Source of the DNA: an uncultured Acidimicrobiales bacterium
GTDB taxonomy: Bacteria; Actinomycetota; Acidimicrobiia; Acidimicrobiales; UBA10347
Direction of reading: 5' to 3'
DNA length: 26,534 bases
Assembly (NCBI GenBank): GCA_937942965.1
Contig: CALDGN010000403.1
Location: 1-26,534 of the forward strand
Shown: piece after piece, positions 13,702 through 21,481 of the stretch
Layout: the number at the start of each line of letters is the position of its first letter
Numbering within the stretch: position 1 is the stretch's first letter
Notes under the pieces: model-generated
The model's input: the letters and a program-made list of their open reading frames with translations, nothing else
Database searches by the model: none
What the model was told of the DNA's origin: nothing
Translations under genes and position numbers: made by a program

Positions 13702-16143
13702 ATGAGCAGCGCAGGCATGCTGGCGCCGTACCGAGTGCTCGACCTGACCGATGGGCGGGCCGAGATCGCGACCTTCATGCTCGCCGGGCTCGGCGCGGAC
13801 GTCATCAAGGTCGAACCGCCTGCTGGTGCGACATCAAGACGCCAAGCGCCGCTGGCCGAAGGCGAACCCGACGAGCTCGCCAGCCTGCGGTTCCAGGCCT
13901 ACAACCGAGGCAAACGCAGCATCGCGCTCGATGTGCGCGACTCGGCGGACCGCGCCGACTTCGAGGCGCTTGTCGCGAGCGCTGACTTCGTATTCGAGAA
14001 CGCGGGTGCGGGTGTCGCCGACGCGGCGGGTCACGGTTTCGAAGCGCTGCGCCAGTTGCAGCCGGATCTCGTCTACGTCGCCATTTCGCCGTTCGGTCAA
14101 GACGGGCCCTACGCCGACCATCTGAGCACTGACCTGACGATCGCGGCCATGGGCGGATCGGTCGCATTGACCGGCGACCCGGATCGGCGCCCGGTGCGCA
14201 TCTCGGTGCCCCAGACCTGGCTGCACGGATCAGCCGAAGCTGCGCTTGCATCGCTCGTCGCGCATGAGCGTCGCCTCGCCACTGGCGAAGCCCAGTTCGT
14301 CGACATGTCCGTGCAAGCGGCGGTTTTCTGGACCGGACTCAACGCCATGGTCAAGTCGGCGATCGACGGCGCCGATGCCGAGCGCTGCGGTACCGAGCTG
14401 CACCTCACCACCCTGAAGACGCCACTTGCGTACCCCGCCGCAGATGGCGAAGTCTGCATGATCGCCATCGGCAAGACGCTGCAGGGCGTCGTGCCCTGGA
14501 TGCGCGACACCGGCATCGTCGATCAGGCCTGGGTTGACGGCGAAGACTGGGAGACCTACGAGCGCCGTCATCTTGACGGCGCTGACATGCATCACACCTT
14601 CGAGCACGTCATCGAGACGGTTCGACGGTTCACCTCGAGCATGACGAAGAACGACTTGTTCCAAGGTGCGGTTGAACGCGGCTTCACGATCGTCCCCGTC
14701 AGCACCGCCGAAGACGTGCTGGCCATGGACCAGCTCGAGGTCCGTGACTACTGGGACGAGATCACGCTGCCCAGCGGACGGACGCTCCGCGCTCCAGGCG
14801 CATTCGCGAAGTCGTCCATCGCTCCCATCCAGTGGGCTCGGCCCGCTCCGAAGGTCGGCGAGCACACCGAAGAACTGCTCGCCGAGCTCGCGGCCGCCTC
14901 GCCCCGCACGCCGCTCGAACGAGTGCGTCCCGAACGCCGGCTGCCGCTCGAAGGGATCAAGGTCGCCGACTTCTCTTGGATCGGTGTCGGGCCTATCTCG
15001 GCCAAGGCGCTCGCTGACCACGGTGCGACCGTCGTGCGCATCGAAAGCGACGACCCGGCCGACCGACTGCGGCTCGTCGGTCCGTTCAAAGACAACGAGA
15101 TCGGCATCAACCGCTGCCAGTTCTACGGCTCGTTCAACACCTCGAAGCAGTCGATGCACCTCAACCTCAAGCATCCCGACGGGCTCGACGTGGCTCGCAA
15201 GATGCTGGCCTGGTGCGACATCTCGCTGAACTCGTTCGTCGCCGGATCCATGGACCGACTCGGGCTCGGCTACGACGTGGCCCGCGAGTTAAACCCGAGC
15301 ATCATCATGGCCGAGACGTGCCTCTTCGGGCAGACCGGCCCGATCGCCTCGCTTGCTGGCTACGGCTATCACGCGGCGGCGATCAGCGGGTTCTACGAAG
15401 TCACCGGTTGGCCCGACCGCCCGCCTGGCGGCCCGTGGAACGCGTACACCGACACTGTGGCGCCTCGATTCCTGGTCACCACGCTGCTGGCAGCGCTTGA
15501 TCATCGGCGTCGAACGGGGGAGGGGCAACACATCGACCTCGCCCAGGCCGAAGCAGCACTGCACTTCCTCGCACCCCAACTCATCGACACGCAGCTGACC
15601 GGGGTGAGCCCGCGTCGACGTGGCAACGCCGACCCTGACCATGCTCCCCACGACGTGTACCCCTGCGCCGGTGACGATCAGTGGTGCGCGATCGCCGTCG
15701 AAACCGACGAGCAGTGGGCACGGCTACGTGGTGTGCTCGGCGATCCGGACTGGGCGACCACCGAACTCGACAGCCACGCTGGACGACAAGCGGCAGCCGA
15801 GATGATCGACGAACACCTCGGCGCCTACACCCGCCAGCACGAACCCCGGGCACTGCTCGAGCAACTCCAGGCTGCAGGAGTGCCCGCCGGCATGGTGCAA
15901 CGATCGAGCGATCTGCTCGAAGATCCGCAGTTCGCGCACCGCAACTTCTACCGCCCGATGACGCACCCCGAGATGGGCGAGGTGCCCTACGAAGGCCACC
16001 AGTACCGCATCGCCGGCTACGACAACGGGCCCCGCTCACCTGCGCCATGCCTGGGTGAGCACACCTTCGAGGTACTCACCGAACATCTCGGCCTCGACAT
16101 GGACGAAGCCGTCGCCATCCTCAGCAGCGGAGCGACGGGATAG
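13702..16143 (+). CDS. two-domain CaiB/BaiF family III CoA-transferase
   Basis: An 813-residue fusion of two family III CoA-transferase domains. ATG 13702 has GGAG 8 nt upstream. Domain 1 (about residues 7-395) has RVLDLTDGRAEIATFMLAGLGADVIKVEPP, NRGKRSIALD and the SPFGQDGPYAD block. Domain 2 (about 415-805) repeats it: VADFSWIGVGPISAKALADHGATVVRIE, NTSKQSMHLNLKHPDG, LFGQTGP. The catalytic Asp that forms the acyl anhydride is D584 in NAYTDTVAPRF of domain 2; the matching site of domain 1 reads VPQTWLHGSAEAA with no Asp, so one half is likely catalytically silent. A single-domain enzyme is normally about 400 residues and dimerises as interlocked rings; here the two halves would form this pair. 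The acyl substrates are unknown. Confidence 0.9.
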   Translation: MSSAGMLAPYRVLDLTDGRAEIATFMLAGLGADVIKVEPPAGATSRRQAPLAEGEPDELASLRFQAYNRGKRSIALDVRDSADRADFEALVASADFVFENAGAGVADAAGHGFEALRQLQPDLVYVAISPFGQDGPYADHLSTDLTIAAMGGSVALTGDPDRRPVRISVPQTWLHGSAEAALASLVAHERRLATGEAQFVDMSVQAAVFWTGLNAMVKSAIDGADAERCGTELHLTTLKTPLAYPAADGEVCMIAIGKTLQGVVPWMRDTGIVDQAWVDGEDWETYERRHLDGADMHHTFEHVIETVRRFTSSMTKNDLFQGAVERGFTIVPVSTAEDVLAMDQLEVRDYWDEITLPSGRTLRAPGAFAKSSIAPIQWARPAPKVGEHTEELLAELAAASPRTPLERVRPERRLPLEGIKVADFSWIGVGPISAKALADHGATVVRIESDDPADRLRLVGPFKDNEIGINRCQFYGSFNTSKQSMHLNLKHPDGLDVARKMLAWCDISLNSFVAGSMDRLGLGYDVARELNPSIIMAETCLFGQTGPIASLAGYGYHAAAISGFYEVTGWPDRPPGGPWNAYTDTVAPRFLVTTLLAALDHRRRTGEGQHIDLAQAEAALHFLAPQLIDTQLTGVSPRRRGNADPDHAPHDVYPCAGDDQWCAIAVETDEQWARLRGVLGDPDWATTELDSHAGRQAAAEMIDEHLGAYTRQHEPRALLEQLQAAGVPAGMVQRSSDLLEDPQFAHRNFYRPMTHPEMGEVPYEGHQYRIAGYDNGPRSPAPCLGEHTFEVLTEHLGLDMDEAVAILSSGATG

Positions 16144-16197
16144 CTCGAGCTCGCAAGTTCTTTTGGGGGGCGGTCGGTTGGGGCGGGTTGGAGTTCC

Positions 16198-16203
16198 TAC
16201 GAT
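16198..16203 (+). promoter_or_regulatory. -10 box for leaderless YibE/F gene
   Basis: TACGAT, six bases (TTGGCA), then GTG 16210. This spacing favours GTG 16210 over TTG 16204 as the start. A GGAG at 16190-16193 could instead serve the TTG. Confidence 0.45.
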
Positions 16204-16209
16204 TTGGCA

Positions 16210-17622
16210 GTGGTTGCCTCCGACGATCCTTCGCCTTCGCCAACCCCAGGCCACACACACAGCCATAGTCACGGCCACAGCCATGACTCGATCGGCTGGT
16301 CGGCGTTTCGCACCAACCCAGTCCTGCAGGGCGTACTCGGGCTCGTCGTCGCCGCCGCCATCGCCACCCTCATCGCAATCATCGTCCTCTGGCCCACCGA
16401 CGAAGGGCGCCAGAGCGCCGTCGAACAAGGCGAACAAGTAGGCCTCGGATCCGACCGCTATGCCGGCACCGTCACCTCGGTCGCAGAAGGGCCGTGCTCG
16501 TATTCGACAAGCGCCCGCCCCCAGGAATGCCGGCGAGTTGGCTTCATCGTCGACGAAGGCCCGTTCGCTGGCGAGGCCTTCGAGTTCCAAGAGTTCAATC
16601 TGAGCGTCGACGCCATCCAGCCCGACCTCGTCGTCGGCGACGCGGTCATCGCTGGCTACGAACCGTCGACCGACTTCTGGTTCTATGCCGACCGGGATCG
16701 TCGCGGGCCGCTGATCGTGCTCGCCCTGCTCTTCGCTGTCGTCGTGATCGCACTCGGTCGGCTCCGCGGTCTCGCTGCGCTTGCCGGCATGGCCGTGACC
16801 CTCGCCGTGCTGGTGATCTTTGTTGCCCGTTCGGTGCTCGATGGCAACGACCCGTTGTTGGTCTCGGTCGTCGCCGCATCGGCGATCGCGTTCGTCAGTC
16901 TGTATCTGACACATGGGCTTAACCCGACAACCACCGTTGCGCTCGCGGGCACGCTCGTTTCGCTCGTCATGACCCTGGCCCTCGCCTCGGTCTTCTTCGC
17001 AGTGGCTCGCTTCACTGGGCTCGCGAGCGAAGAAGCCCTGCTGCTGCCCTTTATCGCCGGGGACATCGACCTGAGCTCACTTCTGCTCGGTGGTGCCGTC
17101 CTGGGCACGCTTGGCGCGCTCGACGATGTCACCGTCACGCAAGTCGCGACCGTGGCCGAGCTGCATCACCGCTCGCCCGAGCTCACCGTGCGCGAGCTCG
17201 TCGCCAGCGGCATTCGGGTTGGGCGCGACCACATTGCCTCGACGGTCAACACGCTGCTGCTCGCCTATGCCGGAGCGAGCATGCCGCTGCTCCTGCTCTT
17301 TGCCGCGTCGGATCAGTCGCTCGACAAGGTCGCGAACTCGGAGCTGATCTCGGTCGAGATCGTGCGCACGCTCTGTGGCTCGGTGGGTCTCGTCGCTGCA
17401 GTGCCGATCACAACCGTGCTGGCAGCGCTTGTCACCGAACGAATCGCTGCCGACGATGATGACGTCGACGATCCGCTCTCGGTTGAGTTGTCCGACCTCG
17501 TTGCACCGCCGATGGCGGAGCCAGAACCTGAGCCAGAACTCGGTGATGAAACCCCTGATGAGGAAACGGCGCCTGCACCCTCGTGGGACGACTTCGCTCC
17601 CGAAGACGACGACCGCTGGTGA
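16210..17622 (+). CDS. YibE/F family membrane protein with His-rich N-terminus
   Basis: A 470-residue integral membrane protein matching YibE/F. GTG 16210 lies six bases behind a TACGAT box; TTG 16204, two codons earlier, is the alternative. The N-terminus carries a histidine-rich tract (GHTHSHSHGHSHD), suggesting metal binding, before a first membrane helix (about 41-63). A soluble extracytoplasmic domain follows (to about 155; CSY...QECRRVGF, two cysteines). Then come about seven helices with the family blocks FVSLYLTHGLNPTTTVALAGT, LLPFIAGDIDLSSLLLGGAVLGTLGALDDVTVTQ and INVGR-like SGIRVGRDHIASTVNTLLLAYAGAS. The tail is acidic and Pro/Glu-rich. Its transported substrate is unknown. It converges with the EAL gene, 3 nt between stops. 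Confidence 0.85.
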   Translation: MVASDDPSPSPTPGHTHSHSHGHSHDSIGWSAFRTNPVLQGVLGLVVAAAIATLIAIIVLWPTDEGRQSAVEQGEQVGLGSDRYAGTVTSVAEGPCSYSTSARPQECRRVGFIVDEGPFAGEAFEFQEFNLSVDAIQPDLVVGDAVIAGYEPSTDFWFYADRDRRGPLIVLALLFAVVVIALGRLRGLAALAGMAVTLAVLVIFVARSVLDGNDPLLVSVVAASAIAFVSLYLTHGLNPTTTVALAGTLVSLVMTLALASVFFAVARFTGLASEEALLLPFIAGDIDLSSLLLGGAVLGTLGALDDVTVTQVATVAELHHRSPELTVRELVASGIRVGRDHIASTVNTLLLAYAGASMPLLLLFAASDQSLDKVANSELISVEIVRTLCGSVGLVAAVPITTVLAALVTERIAADDDDVDDPLSVELSDLVAPPMAEPEPEPELGDETPDEETAPAPSWDDFAPEDDDRW

Positions 17623-17625
17623 TCG

Positions 17626-19521
17626 TCAGCCGTCGCTGGTCGGGGCAGTGAGGTCAGCGAGTTCGCTGTAGCGACGGTCCACGTCGACCACGAAGCGCAT
17701 CCACTGCACGAAGCTGGCCAAGTGGCCGGCACCGTGACGTTGTTCGTCGAGAATCATTGCCTGTTGGAGCTCGAAAGCTTCTTGATGGTGGCCGTTTGCC
17801 GCAAGCGCCCTGACGTGGATCCAACGAGCACGGACCGCCTGGAACCGGAGTGCGTGGTTGTCCTGTACCGACTTCAAAAGGGCCGCAGACAGATCGAGGA
17901 AGAGGTCGGTCGCTCCACTGACCTCAGCGAACAAGGTTCTTGCGGTGCGCACATGGAACCCGCTTACAGCGTCGAGGTCGACCGGTGCGTCGTCAAGGAT
18001 CTGCTGGGCTCGGTCGGTCGCTCCGTCGAGCATTGCGCAACGAGCTTCGATCGCGTCGGCGATGCCCGTCGGGGTGAAGCTGCTGTCGCGCAGCACGGGG
18101 AGAGCTTCGTCGAGGGTTTGGCGATCGAGGTCAGCCGAGCCTCCCCGTGGCGACCACGGAGCGTCGGTCAATCGATCAAGCGATGTCTCCGCAAGATGTA
18201 GCGCTGCGAGAGGCCAGGATCGGCAGTCTTCGCGATGGCTCAGCGCTGATTCCCACCAACCGCGAGCCTCTTCGACGAGCCCGTAGCTCAGCAGTGTGAC
18301 GCCAAGGTTGTTGTCGACCGTGACGCGTTCCTCCGGGGTCAACTCGGCGGAGAGTCGGATCGTGACTGCCCGGGCCAAGGCCTCGGCTGAAGGCGGGTGG
18401 TCCAAGGTCGGATCAGGCGTGATGCCGGCAACAACAGACAAGATGGTGGCCGAGCGGCCGAGCATCCCGTGCTCTTCCGCATAGCGACTCGTTGTGACGC
18501 CCCAGTTGATCGCCAACGCGTTGCAACCGCCATACAGCGCGGCGAGCATCTTGCGGAACCCAAGATCGACAAAGGCCTCGGTGGTCGCCTCTAGGGTCAG
18601 GCCAGCGAGTTCGCCCTCGACTCGCTCAACGAGCGAGATGAGGCTGGCCTCGTCGATATTTGGCAACAGGGGAATCCGGTGCTCGAGTTGCCGGCGCCAC
18701 GAGTCGAGGTCGGGCCGACTGTCGCCAGCGACCGGCGCAGCTTCGACCGGATCAGGCGTTGGGTTCGTCAGCTGGTCGAGTGTCGCTGGGCGGCCCAGGT
18801 GGTAGCCCTGCGCAAATCGACAGCCCATGTCGCGCAGTTCGCGAAGCACCCATTCGTCTTCGACCCCCTCGGCGACCACGACGACGCCGTTCTCGCGAGC
18901 GAAGGTCAGCATGACTTCGACGACCGATCGAGCTGGGCCGGCGTGGCGGACTCGCGACACGAAATGGCGATCGATCTTGAGCCCGTCATAGGTCAGATCC
19001 GTGAGTAGCGAAAGGGTTCCGGCCCCAGTGCCGAAGTCATCGAGCACGACGCGGATCGATCGTTCACGCAGCCCAAGGATCGTCTGCTCGCTGAGCGCCA
19101 TGTGCTCGCTGCGAAGGTCTTCGACCACCTCGACAACGATGCGGTGTGGATCGATTGCGCCGCTTTCGATCGCGTCGTCGAAGAGGTCAAGGGTGCGTTC
19201 GTCGCCGAGTTGAGCGCTCGACAGATTGACGCCGACACTCAGTTCTGCGCCATAAAAGTCGGCGAGTGCGGGAAAGTCCTCGGCGACGTTCCTGAGCGTG
19301 GTGGCGGTGAGCTCGGTCGAGAGGCCCTGCTGGTGGATCTCGTCGAGAAAGTGCAGCGGCGTCAGCAAGCCGCGATCTGGATGTTGCCACCGGATCAGCG
19401 ACTCGACCTCGTGCACCGTGCCATCGTGCAGATCAAAGATCGGCTGATACACGTGGACGAACTCGTGATTCGCGAGCGCTTGCCGAACGGCTCCGGGCCC
19501 CGGCTGCGAGTTCGCTGACAT
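17626..19521 (-). CDS. EAL-domain c-di-GMP phosphodiesterase with helical-repeat C-terminus
   Basis: A 631-residue protein, ATG 19521. Residues 10-250 form an EAL domain with every catalytic or metal residue seen: E40 in EVESLIRW, N99 in GVNLS, E131 in VEVVED, D161 and D162 in LDDFGTG, K182 in LKIDR, E218 in VAEGVED and Q238 in AQGYHLGRP. It should hydrolyse c-di-GMP to pGpG. There is no GGDEF, PAS, REC or membrane segment. Residues 260-631 are all-helical with TPR-like pairs (LAALHLAETSLDRL, WWESALSHREDC, HVRALAANGHHQEAFELQQAM), probably a regulatory or partner-binding part resembling the TPR-type tails of actinobacterial signalling proteins. A TACCCT box lies 8 nt upstream of the start, allowing a transcript with almost no leader. 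Confidence 0.88.
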   Translation of the reverse strand: MSANSQPGPGAVRQALANHEFVHVYQPIFDLHDGTVHEVESLIRWQHPDRGLLTPLHFLDEIHQQGLSTELTATTLRNVAEDFPALADFYGAELSVGVNLSSAQLGDERTLDLFDDAIESGAIDPHRIVVEVVEDLRSEHMALSEQTILGLRERSIRVVLDDFGTGAGTLSLLTDLTYDGLKIDRHFVSRVRHAGPARSVVEVMLTFARENGVVVVAEGVEDEWVLRELRDMGCRFAQGYHLGRPATLDQLTNPTPDPVEAAPVAGDSRPDLDSWRRQLEHRIPLLPNIDEASLISLVERVEGELAGLTLEATTEAFVDLGFRKMLAALYGGCNALAINWGVTTSRYAEEHGMLGRSATILSVVAGITPDPTLDHPPSAEALARAVTIRLSAELTPEERVTVDNNLGVTLLSYGLVEEARGWWESALSHREDCRSWPLAALHLAETSLDRLTDAPWSPRGGSADLDRQTLDEALPVLRDSSFTPTGIADAIEARCAMLDGATDRAQQILDDAPVDLDAVSGFHVRTARTLFAEVSGATDLFLDLSAALLKSVQDNHALRFQAVRARWIHVRALAANGHHQEAFELQQAMILDEQRHGAGHLASFVQWMRFVVDVDRRYSELADLTAPTSDG

Positions 19522-19569
19522 CCCTCAGAAGGGTACGGAGGCGGCCGTCTCAGCACACAGCCAGATTGC

Positions 19570-20604
19570 TCATTCCGGGGCGAAGGTCAGCCGTGCCTCG
19601 ACCTCTCCGTCGATGATCGCTCCTGTCGCTACGAACCCCAGTCGTTCGTAAAACGTTCGTGGTGAGCCCTTTCCGTCGACCCATGACGTCATCAGCGTGG
19701 TCGCGCCACCCTCGCTGAGCTTCTGGATGAGCAGGTCGATCACGCGTACCCCGATATGGCGACGTTGGTGCATTCGGTCTATGAGTAACCGCCACAGGTA
19801 CGGCTCGGGGTGCGTGTCGGTCACCAGCGCGACCATCACGAAGCCAACGAGTTCACCATCAGCCTCGACCGCGCGCATCCACGGAAGCACCGGAGCTCCA
19901 TCGATGATTTCGGGAAACAGCGCATCGGCCATCGACGCGACGACAGGTGCAACGAGCCGGTCCTGGGACTTGTGCACAGCCAGCTTGCGCAAGGCGTGCT
20001 GGTTCGATTCGTTGACCTCGATCAGGCGCACACTGTCGGGCTTGGTGTCGGACCGTTCCGTCCACGCCTGCCAATCCGCTCGGGTCATGCCGTAGAGCCA
20101 GTCATCGCTGTTGTCATCGCCCAGCCAGAACGAGCCGCGTGTGTGGCCTTCAAAGAGGAAGCCGGTCCGTTCGAGCACTTGGGCCGAAGCGATGTTGTCC
20201 GGATGCAGCTGGCCGACGAGTCGGCTCACGCCGCGCTCATCGAACAACCAGCGAACGAGCTCCGTCAACGCCTCGACCGCATAGCCGTGTCCCCACTGCT
20301 CGCGGGCCAGCGTGTAGCCGACTTCAGCGGAACGGCCAGCCCAAGTCAGTCGCACGAACAGATCGCCGATCACGAAGGTGTCCGCGGCGTCGGCGATGGT
20401 GATCATCCATCCCTTGTCGACCTGCGGCTCACCCTCGGCGATTACGTCGTTGATGATCGACTCGCATCGCTCCAAGGGGAACGGCAGCTCCCAGTCCTGC
20501 AGGACCTGTACCTCAGGGTCGTTGCGGCGGGCATGGAGCGCGGCGACGTCGCTCGGTCGCGGGCAGCGCAGCAGCAGTCGGTCGGTCCGCAGTTCGAAGC
20601 TCAT
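19570..20604 (-). CDS. tandem GNAT N-acetyltransferase (two domains)
   Basis: A 344-residue fusion of two GNAT domains. Domain 1 (1-180) is RimJ-like: ELRTDRLLLRCPRPSDVAAL, GDLFVRLTW, and motif A REQWGHGYAVEALTELV, then HPDNIASAQVLERTGF. Domain 2 (about 190-344) resembles diamine (BltD/SpeG-type) acetyltransferases: VRLIEVNESNQHALRKLAVHKSQ, LWRLLIDRMHQRRHIGVRVIDLL, then TSWVDGKGSPRTFYERLGF. In domain 2 the first Gly of the acetyl-CoA loop is His (QRRHIG), a change that may weaken cofactor binding. Both domains lack a signal peptide. Target molecules are unknown; amines or a protein N-terminus are the natural guesses from the families. ATG 20604 is read from the end of family similarity; no ribosome site is evident. 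Confidence 0.85.
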   Translation of the reverse strand: MSFELRTDRLLLRCPRPSDVAALHARRNDPEVQVLQDWELPFPLERCESIINDVIAEGEPQVDKGWMITIADAADTFVIGDLFVRLTWAGRSAEVGYTLAREQWGHGYAVEALTELVRWLFDERGVSRLVGQLHPDNIASAQVLERTGFLFEGHTRGSFWLGDDNSDDWLYGMTRADWQAWTERSDTKPDSVRLIEVNESNQHALRKLAVHKSQDRLVAPVVASMADALFPEIIDGAPVLPWMRAVEADGELVGFVMVALVTDTHPEPYLWRLLIDRMHQRRHIGVRVIDLLIQKLSEGGATTLMTSWVDGKGSPRTFYERLGFVATGAIIDGEVEARLTFAPE

Positions 20605-20689
20605 GGTCTACCCATTGTGGATGACCCGAGCCGATCTCGCCGCGAGTTTGTAGCGCTGCGGGCGAGACCTGCCTGCATCGTCGTCGGCC

Positions 20690-20695
20690 TAGCCT
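20690..20695 (+). promoter_or_regulatory. -10 box for leaderless PhnD-like gene
   Basis: TAGCCT, six bases (GACGCC), then GTG 20702, with no ribosome-binding site in between. Confidence 0.5.
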
Positions 20696-20701
20696 GACGC
20701 C

Positions 20702-21481
20702 GTGGCGAAGCAGCGACTCCGACTTCTGTCCTACATGGTGGGAGGCTTTCCGCTGTCGCTGTTCGAGCGGATCGCGGACGTGCTCGACGCTGACCTCGAG
20801 TACGACGAGGAACGCTCCGGTCCAGCGCCAGGCCACGATCCCTTCGCAGATGGCGAGGCCGACTTGGGTTGGATCTGTTCCACCTCGTTCGTCGACCTGT
20901 CGACACGTGCTGTCGAGCCATCGATCCGCATCGGGGGCGTTGCCTGGGTTCCCGACGATGTCGGCTCGGCAGGTCAACCGGTCTACTTCGGCGATGTCAT
21001 GAGCCGGATGCCAGCAGCCGATCTCGACGCGCTGGAGGGTCGGACTATCGGCTGCAATGACGAGGTCAGTCTCAGCGGGCACTACGCATTGCGCATCGCA
21101 TTGCTCGAACGCGGCCACGACCCCGACACCTTCGCGGAACTCACGTTCACGGGCGGCCACCGACGCTCGCTTGAACAGGTTGCGGCTGGAAACCTCGATG
21201 CGGCGGTGATCGACTCGGTGGTGCGCACCGATGCGAGCCGGAACGACGCCCGCATCGCGAACCTGCATCACATCGATCGCCTCGGCCCCTGGCCCACGCA
21301 GCCACTCGTGGCCAGCACCCGACTGCCCGAAGCGCAGGTCGCCGAGCTGCGAGACGCGCTGCTTGCGAGCAATGACGATCCCGAGATGCAACGCGAGCTT
21401 GCGAACGCGTCGCTCACGAAGTTCGTGCAGGTCGACGCGGATCACTACGCGCCCGTGCGCCGAGCGCTCGACCGGTTCTAA
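20702..21481 (+). CDS. PhnD-like periplasmic-binding-fold protein without signal peptide
   Basis: A 259-residue protein of the phosphate/phosphonate-binding (PhnD-like) family. GTG 20702 is six bases behind a TAGCCT box. Family marks are FADGEADLGWICSTSFVDL near the first lobe, then GCNDEVSLSGHYALRIALLERGHD, the FTGGHRRSLEQVAAGNLDAAVIDS block, and a C-terminal helix pair. The first residues MAKQRLRLLSYM are basic and polar, with no hydrophobic export signal or lipobox, so the protein seems cytoplasmic. There are no ABC permease or ATPase genes beside it, which argues against import. It may be a ligand sensor or an enzyme of the same fold. Its stop overlaps the stop of the convergent histidine kinase gene by 4 nt (CTAA, 21478-21481). 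Confidence 0.8.
   Translation: MAKQRLRLLSYMVGGFPLSLFERIADVLDADLEYDEERSGPAPGHDPFADGEADLGWICSTSFVDLSTRAVEPSIRIGGVAWVPDDVGSAGQPVYFGDVMSRMPAADLDALEGRTIGCNDEVSLSGHYALRIALLERGHDPDTFAELTFTGGHRRSLEQVAAGNLDAAVIDSVVRTDASRNDARIANLHHIDRLGPWPTQPLVASTRLPEAQVAELRDALLASNDDPEMQRELANASLTKFVQVDADHYAPVRRALDRF

Noticed and set aside
13688..13705. A five-codon ORF (MELER) overlapping the CoA-transferase start
   Set aside because: ATG followed by a TGA overlapping the real ATG could act as a leader peptide, but such short ORFs arise by chance, and nothing else supports it.
14230..15174. 314-residue minus-strand ORF opposite the CoA-transferase gene
   Set aside because: Lies wholly inside a confidently assigned gene, with typical antisense composition and no motif.
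16036..16914. 292-residue minus-strand ORF opposite the YibE/F gene
   Set aside because: Asp/Glu/His-rich antisense shadow across two real genes, with no domain.
21478..21481. 4-nt overlap of convergent stop codons
   Set aside because: Common in compact genomes; no hairpin or other sign of a special arrangement.
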